Of a stretch of DNA of 64,000 nucleotides, positions 59,001 through 64,000 are shown one piece after another. The first letter of the stretch is position 1. Every line of letters starts with the position of its first letter. Source of the stretch: Silene conica (Eukaryota > Streptophyta > Magnoliopsida > Caryophyllales > Caryophyllaceae); NCBI GenBank assembly GCA_029255685.2, contig CM055318.2, positions 33,096,001-33,160,000 on the forward strand. Direction: 5' to 3'. The position numbers and the translations under genes are program-made. The notes under the pieces were generated by a model. The model had not been told where the DNA came from and made no database searches. It saw only the letters and a list, made by a program, of their open reading frames with translations.

Positions 59001-59342
59001 GGTGCCTTCTAAGATTATACGACATATATCTGAATGAAAAACCACTTTATTTCCTTTGTCACATAATTGAGATATACTGATAAGATTGTGTTTGAGACCA
59101 CTTACAAGGTATACATCATTTATAGCATGAGAGGATGAAATACCTATCTTACCAATTCCGATGATTTTTCCCTTTTTGTTATCACCGAAGGTGACCTTAC
59201 CTCCGTCAAAAGGTTTTAGGGTTTGGAATAGATTTACGTCGCCTGTCATATGTCTTGAGCATCCACTGTCGAGATACCATAGATTATTTTCCTTGGCGAC
59301 AAACTGCACGGATAATTTCAAAGACAGGATTTTGGTACCCAA
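56013..59342 (-). CDS. Copia Pol polyprotein: protease, integrase, RT, RNase H
   Basis: 1109 residues without a stop. Protease active site [13 protein letters not shown] at about 23-35. Integrase zinc finger: LWHKRFGH ... CDTCARCK (about 153-195); catalytic core [35 protein letters not shown] (about 216-335). A linker rich in Glu/Asn. [27 protein letters not shown] and the polymerase box YVDDIIFGS (about 640-810). RNase H: SDADYAGC and [10 protein letters not shown] (about 970-1025). All core catalytic residues appear present, so the copy is young or recently active. Pol overlaps the gag frame by 25 nt in the -1 frame. The linker contains one GTTACAGCT inverted repeat (57787-57809). Confidence 0.93.
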   Translation of the reverse strand: MGTKILSLKLSVQFVAKENNLWYLDSGCSRHMTGDVNLFQTLKPFDGGKVTFGDNKKGKIIGIGKIGISSSHAINDVYLVSGLKHNLISISQLCDKGNKVVFHSDICRIILEGTSKVILEGHRMKNVYMIDLNVVPTDSLSCMKVTLDDPCLWHKRFGHISSPILSKLKRWDLVEGLPKIKFDQEKMCDTCARCKHVRSSFKPKRVVSTEQALELVHMDLCGPMKVRSRGGSRYVFVLVDDYSRFVWPIFLHSKDETFDEFVSLMKLVQNKYKSNLVTIRTDHGTEFDNHAFIEFCKTNGVGHNFSAPRTPQQNGVVERMNRTLEDMARTMLLCSGLPRNFWAEAISTACYIHNRAMIRPILKKTPYELLRGRKPNISHLRCFGSKCFVHNNGKNRLSKFDPRSDEAIFIGYSDHSKAYKVFNKRTLCIEESIHVIFDENNVFDKPLQDIEENLDEPDFRLSREDPPEMEIKEGEPQGTHDELNLGENGARDENTVDDTVDNSQTNDLEPRVTANEAVTLNQNQREEARVIPDPTINPGLDSGGTSQDPESSSGNANNQSRNWRYKGSHPLDNVIGSLTDGVQTRRSLNNFCSFYSFLSTIEPSNIKEALAEPDWIFAMQEELQQFERNKVWHLVPRPKDRTVIGTRWVFRNKLDDTGVIVRNKAKLVVQGYNQQEGIDYDETFAPVARLEAIRLLIAFAAHKGMKLFQMDVKTAFLNGYLQEEVFVEQPPGFPDSKLKDHVFKLDKALYGLKQAPRAWYDRLSKFLLESGFKRGSVDKTLFLKSENSDLLVVQIYVDDIIFGSTNKKLCKYFFELMTSEFEMSMMGELKFFLGLQIQQTEEGIKVHQQKYVKELLKKFGRETSHAMPTPMVTDKKLTKDEDGKSVDETTYRGMIGSLLYLTASRPDIMFSVCVCARFQSAPKESHMIAVKRILRYLIGTSKLYLWYPMDCNFNLVGYSDADYAGCSLDRKSISGLATFVGPCIISWGSKKQNSVALSTAEAEYIAAALVCSQLLWLKQQLHDYGVDVGCVPILCDNTSAIIISKNPAQHSRTKHIEIRHHFLRDHVEKKNIKLEFCSTEKQWADIFTKPLARERFETLRLEIGLIGGT
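57787..57809. repeat. GTTACAGCT inverted repeat inside pol
   Basis: GTTACAGCT-TCATT-AGCTGTAAC; on the coding strand it encodes VTANEAVT in the linker between integrase and RT. Confidence 0.9.
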
Positions 59343-59911
59343 GCATACTTGGGTCCTTTGTTGTTAGTAATCACAAATACATTTTCCTTTTTAACCCAAA
59401 CTTGTCTTACATAGGTTTTTCTATATTGGTAGTAGTTGGGTTTTGATGTTTTTGTGTAAGTCTTAGTTTGGATTCTTGGTGACCAATTTTTGTGTGCTGT
59501 TTGTTGAGGAGTTTGTTTGGTTCTATTTTTCTTTTCTTCGTAATCAAATGTCATGTCATAGAACCATTTGTGGTCAATGTTTCTTTCCTCAGTTTTGTCA
59601 TCATCACTATCAGAGACAGAAATAGTGTCGCTTGGGATTCCTAAGGATTTAACAAACTTGACACTACAAGAATAACTAGATCGGGCGACCGTTTTTGGCG
59701 ACTGCAAAGCTTAGTCGCCCATTTGGCGACGGATTAAAATAGTCGGGCGACTGAAGCCAGTCGCCAATTTGGCGACAGAACCAATTTCCCAAATCTCCCA
59801 CCACCGACACACACGGGCGACTGAAATCCAATTTTGGCGACAGAAATCAGTCGCCAAATTTGGCGACAGACCCTATTCCGTCGCCAAATTGCTCAGTCCG
59901 TCGCCAATCCT

Positions 59912-60620
59912 TTTTATAGAAACAGCGAAAATCAGACGGTATCCCTCATTCGCAAATCAACAAACACACAAACACACAATTTACCTCCTCCGGCGAAAAA
60001 CACCTCCATCACCACCCTACCCTACGTGTTCCGGCCACCTTCAACACCACTGTCACCGAATTCCGGCCACCACCACCACAACCCTACTTGTTCTTCCCTT
60101 CATTCAACTCATTTAAGGTTTGTTTACTTCTTCATAATTCAATTTCAATTTCAATTTTTTGATTGATTGTTGGTTTGTTTTGTACATTTAGTGATTGTAG
60201 TAGGTTATTAAGACCGTCTTAGCTTATTAGGTTGTGATTAATTAGGTATTAGAAGCCAATTAGCATATTAATTAGATAATTGTGGGTTAGGGTTTATAAG
60301 AAGTTTGTATAAGACGATGTTGTTAGCCTTATTGATGTTGGTTAATTAGATTAAAGTAGTCGATTAGGATGTTTAATAGCTTATTAGGATGTTAGTTAGA
60401 TTATACTAGCTTATTAAGACCGTCTTAAATTAGCTTATTAGGTTGTGGTTAATAGCTTATGAGGATGAGGATGTTGGTGATGATGATGATGAAGATCTAG
60501 AAGAGGATGAGGATGATGATTAGTTTGGTATATAATAGTTGTACAATTTAAATTCATGCTTTATATGTTTATTTGATGTTTTTTCTTCTCCTACTAATAT
60601 TTTCATTTATGTGATTGTAG
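59912..60620 (+). other. CACTA 2 leader region
   Basis: Upstream of the tnpA-like gene. It includes a Pro/His-coding stretch (59990-60115) that does not join the gene, T-rich intron-like sequence, and an Asp/Glu-codon-rich GATGATGA run at about 60460-60520. It may hold untranslated exons. Confidence 0.35.
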
Positions 60621-62210
60621 ATGACAGGAGGTCGAGGTAGAGTGTGAGGCGGTGGCAGTAATCGTGCTAATATTTCATCCGTGCAAGAAGAAGAGGAACC
60701 AGTAGAAGAAGAGGTACAGATTGAGCCTCAAGTGGATGAGGACTCGGACGATGGTATACCGATTCAGTACACCCAGGATAACCGGATTATACTTGATCCG
60801 GCGGGACTATGGTAAGTGTTGTTGTTTATTATATGTGTATTATTCAATTTTTAAAGTAATAAAATGATTTGTTTTAATTAACAATTTCTGTTACAGGTTT
60901 AGACATCAGACTCCTCGTCGAGGGGTCGTTGCTAGCACAAAGGAGAACTTGTTAGGTCCTGTGCCTACTTCTTGGGGGAAAGCTAGCAAGGCTCAAAAAG
61001 AAGCTTGGTTCAATGCGTATCGGGTAATTGCATTAATTATAGTTAGTTGTTTTTTAACTCATTAAGCTAACTACTAATTAAATTAACTGTTTTTTTTTTT
61101 TTTTTTGTAGCAATCCTTCTATTGGGCTCCTGAACATGAACAATCCGTCCTTGATAGATACCATGAAGTTGGTAAAGCAAGATATAGAGACTATATCTAC
61201 AAGATTGTTAAAAGAAAGAAGGAACCGAATCATCTAAAAGGTACATGTAATATATAAGTTTTGTCACTTGTAAATACAAGAATTAATGAAAATATCTTAA
61301 TACTACTAACATACTTTTTAATTGTAGGTGAGAAATATCAAGATCTCCTAAAGCAACGCGAGACTCCCGAGTTCCAAGCCGTGTCCGCTCAAAAGAAGAT
61401 CAACAAGAGAAGTGGGAAGAAAGATGCGGAGGTCGAGCCTACCCATCACGGGGGATCACGATCATTTTTTACGCGTATTTTTAGTGTAAGTCTTGAATGA
61501 ATACTTCTTTTTTGAATGAATATACTATACTTCTTATATTAACAATTTTCCCTATTTAGGGAGGGAAGAAGAAGAAGGATAGCAGCAACAACGACGACGG
61601 CGGCAACAAAGACGGCGGCAAGAAGCCGATGATGACGATGCCCGAACTTTTCCTTGACACGCATTCCAAGGTCAACGAAAAGACGCAAAGAAGAATATGG
61701 ATTAAGGCGAAGGACAAAGAGTTATATGTAAGATAGTTTCTCTCAACTAATGATGTTTTTTTGTTACCTTCGTCAATGATTGTTTTTGCTTAACTAATAA
61801 TAGTTTTCTTAATGTTATAGGAGAAATATGAGGCAGAGAAAGAGGCCCACCCTGAGCGGGATGATAATGAAATTTGGTTCAAATTGGTGGATGGTTACAA
61901 GAAGGGTATGGTATATGGGGCCGGACAAGCTCATGGGGTGTTTTACAAGGAACCGGCTAGAAGGTCCTCATATGAGCCGCGCGAAACCTACGAGCCGTCT
62001 CTTGTAAGTAAATTGCAATCACAACTTGACCGAGAAAGAGCGGAAAGAGATGAGGAAATGCGGTTGATGAAAGAACGTCTTAAGGCCATGGAGACGTATT
62101 TCTACTCTTGCAACCCCGGTTCCCAGCCATTTAATGAAGATCCTAATGATCCAAGAGGAAAGGGAGGAGACGGTAGTGGAGCTAGCATGGGATTTCAAGC
62201 AGTTAATTAG
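60621..62210 (+). pseudogene. TnpA-like plant transposase (Ptta/En/Spm type), 6 exons, one stop
   Basis: Exons 60621-60811, 60897-61023, 61111-61240, 61328-61485, 61560-61727 and 61821-62210, all with GT/AG borders and compatible phases: 388 codons. Gly/Arg start, acidic segment, then a Ptta/En/Spm-type domain (TKENLLGPVPTSWGKASKAQ; YDYIYKIVKRKK-like block; LPELFLDTHSKVNEK-like block; WFKLVDGYKKGMVYGAG). The end is a coiled coil (LQSQLDRERAERDEEMRLMK). TnpA-type proteins bind subterminal repeats and help excision. One in-frame TGA at 60645-60647, nine codons in; translation could restart downstream. Otherwise intact. Confidence 0.75.
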
Positions 62211-63340
62211 TTTAGTAACCTAGGAAAAATTGTCGAACGTGGAGATTTATTAGTTTAGTTAACGTGTTCATGTAATTTGATAACGGTTCTCTTTTTTTAT
62301 AAAAGGAGATTTGGTTGTTGATTCAAAAGGTGTTCGTCACCAATTGCTGGTTACTTTCTGGTTGCAGGTGTACTGATATTATTTCGTATTGGATTTGGCA
62401 AAAACGAAATAATGATTTTCATGAAAAATGCTCAGGAATTTTGGCGACTGAAATGAAGTAATGGCGACTGAAATCAGTCGCCAAAACAGAGCACAAGAAA
62501 CCAAAGCCCCTGGAAAGTCAGGAGCATTGGCGACTGAACAGGGGGAATTGGCGACTGAAGTCTGTCGCCAATTTGGCGACTGCTTCATTTCTGTCGCCAA
62601 TTTGGCGACTGCCCTGTCTGTCGCCAAATTGTGTCTTTGGCGACTACCCTGTCTGTCGCCAAATTTGGCGACGGATTTCAGTCGCCCGAATTTTTTTGGC
62701 GACAAAAGTCAGCGACAACTGTTTGGCGACTGTTGTCCGTCGCCAATAGGTGTTTTGCGACAGATTTCAGTCGCCAATATTTGTCGCCCGATTGTGTTTT
62801 CGTTGTAGTGTGACTCCGGTTTTAAAGTCTTGTGCGTGTTTTACACAGTTTTCTCGGAGGTGTCCAGTATGGCCACAATAAGTGCATATTAAATACTCAG
62901 GAAGGTCGGCATATTTCCTTCTTCTAAAGTCTCTGTCTGTTGGGCTTTGTTTACACTTTGAGTGATCCCTTCTTCCATAACATTCGTGACCTAATCCCAT
63001 CTTCATGTTGTTGTCGGATTGTTCAGTTAGGAAGTTTAGAACGTTAGTGCTTCCTTCCCATTTGTCGTGAACTTTCCGAGCATGAAGAAGGAGGTCTTTT
63101 AGGGAGTCTATTTCTTTCTTACATTCACTGTGGTCAGTGTTGTTAGACTCTTTTAGGTTTTGAATGTCTTTATGAAAGTCGGACACAATTTTGGCATGTT
63201 CCTTCTTGATTTTAGATAGATTGAATTCTAGATCCATAATCTTGCTTTCGAGGATCTCAACTTCTTCTAGATGAGTCTTATCTTCGACCATAATCGAAGA
63301 TTTGGACTTTAGAAGCTCATTAGCCTTTCTCAAATCTGAA

Positions 63341-63426
63341 GTTATAGCTTCATTAGCTATAACTTTAGATTGAAGCTCTTTGATGTTGAGTTTCAGTTTT
63401 AAGGTTATAGCTTCATTAGCTATAAC
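63341..63426. repeat. Two GTTATAGCT inverted repeats inside gag
   Basis: GTTATAGCT-TCATT-AGCTATAAC at 63341-63363 and again at 63404-63426, 63 bp apart. Each encodes VIANEAIT on the minus strand, within a 21-residue duplicated coiled-coil segment. Confidence 0.95.
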
Positions 63427-64000
63427 TTTAGACTCAAGAACCTTTTTCTCAGACATAACTGCTTCCAACTTAGCATTGGCTTCAATGCTTATTTTGGATT
63501 TCAGTTTCTTAGCTTTGGCTTTCAGAAGTTGATTTTCCTCAGCAATATCGAGAATCTGTTCCTTCAAATCATCTAATTCAAGGCTTTGCTCATGACATTG
63601 GTCTAGGGTTTCCTCAAAGTATTTGATTAACATAGCCTTAGATAAATTTTTAACTTGACTTTTGAGTTGAAGAAAATTTACCTCTTCGTCGTCGTCGTCT
63701 GAGTCGGATTCTCCAAGGAGACACATATCATCTTCATCATTGTCGTTTGAGATTAGATCTAGGCTGACGTTGCTTAGGCACAGGTGTGCTACCTCTTCTT
63801 CTTCGTCGGAGTCCTCGTCATCCTCAGATTCTAATTCTCCCCAGCAAGATGCAAGCATTACTTTCTTGAACTCCGTTTTGGTCTTTTCTCTTTTTGACTT
63901 GTCTTTGATTTTGTCCTAGCTTGGACAGTCTTTGATCATATGATCTTGTTGACCACACTTAAAACATCCTCTTTTGAAGAATGTTTGTTTGGAGTCAGTT

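Larger units (their letters stand above)
59662..62810. mobile_element. CACTA transposon 2 carrying only a tnpA-like gene (3149 bp)
   Basis: Ends CACTACAAGAATAACTAG and (inverted) CACTACAACGAAAACACA; 3-bp target duplication TGA (59659-59661, 62811-62813). Subterminal regions are packed with TTGGCGACTG / CAGTCGCCAA motifs (about 59690-59910 and 62445-62790), the expected binding sites for a TnpA-like protein. No TNP2-type transposase is present, so it depends on another element to move. Confidence 0.93.
59318..63915 (-). pseudogene. Copia Gag, split by CACTA 2
   Basis: Minus strand, open from just after TAG 63918-63916 to 62811, then interrupted by CACTA 2, then 59661-59318. The inserted length including target duplication (3152 bp) accounts exactly for the frame difference, so the two parts were one reading frame. 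Features: a highly acidic stretch (ESEDDEDSDEEEE), a long coiled coil (about 63650-63060) with a 21-residue duplication containing SKVIANEAIT, and a zinc knuckle CTYCGHTGHLRENC (about 62890-62849). A second knuckle, CFKCGQQDHMIKDC (63970-63929), lies just upstream of the TAG in the same frame. The N-terminus is outside the window. Confidence 0.85.
48861..64000 (-). mobile_element. Large Copia retrotransposon, Sirevirus-like, minus strand
   Basis: Left boundary TGATATAATATAC at 48861 (minus-strand LTR end ...TATATCA); the 5' half continues past 64000. Minus-strand order: gag (two zinc knuckles), pol, an extra ORF between pol and the 3' LTR, polypurine tract, 3' LTR. The added 3' ORF and large coiled-coil Gag suggest the Sirevirus lineage (inference). 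Two CACTA elements are inserted in it. Confidence 0.8.

Overview
This is nuclear DNA from a flowering plant: AT-rich, with GT/AG introns, plant LTR retrotransposons, CACTA, hAT, Mutator-like and Helitron pieces, and one ordinary host gene. That gene is a POWERDRESS-type SANT protein, which points to a eudicot. Caryophyllales is a guess from the repeat flavour only.

Layout. 1-4807: 3' part of an Athila-like Gypsy element (element 1: gag-pro end, no RT or integrase, 3' LTR). 4807-17000: decayed repeats (a gag-only Copia relic on the minus strand, an LTR-like piece, a 0.23-kb direct repeat, two Helitron 3' ends, TTCAG and ATT simple repeats, a SINE-like unit, an inverted-repeat element with a small ORF). 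17458-25648: the host gene, four coding exons. 26.1-29.3 kb: a lone candidate exon, a CACTA terminus, a chromovirus-type LTR. 29.37-39.42 kb: a Mutator-like element (FAR1/MURA-type transposase relic, two opposed Ulp1-like protease relics) and two short relatives, all bordered by long (TA)n tracts. 40.46-43.73 kb: an internally deleted Tat-type Gypsy element on the minus strand, with a hAT MITE inside. 43.73 kb to the right edge: a nested stack. Athila-like element 2 sits just before the Tat gag start. A large Copia element (minus strand, with an extra ORF after pol) sits in element 2 from 48861. Two CACTA elements sit in the Copia, one at its LTR/polypurine junction and one in gag.

Most notable signal: the two Athila-like elements carry arrays of an 8-bp site, TCGRYCGA. 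There are 21 copies, using all four sequence variants and set almost exactly 21 bp apart. They lie in the LTR upstream of the core promoter and again in the internal region. Flanks and preferred variant differ between the elements, but site and spacing are the same. The nested Copia has its own inverted repeat (GTTATAGCT/AGCTATAAC) in its LTR and, in frame, in gag and pol, with local spacings of 42 and 63 bp, again multiples of 21. I do not know of a described function for this.
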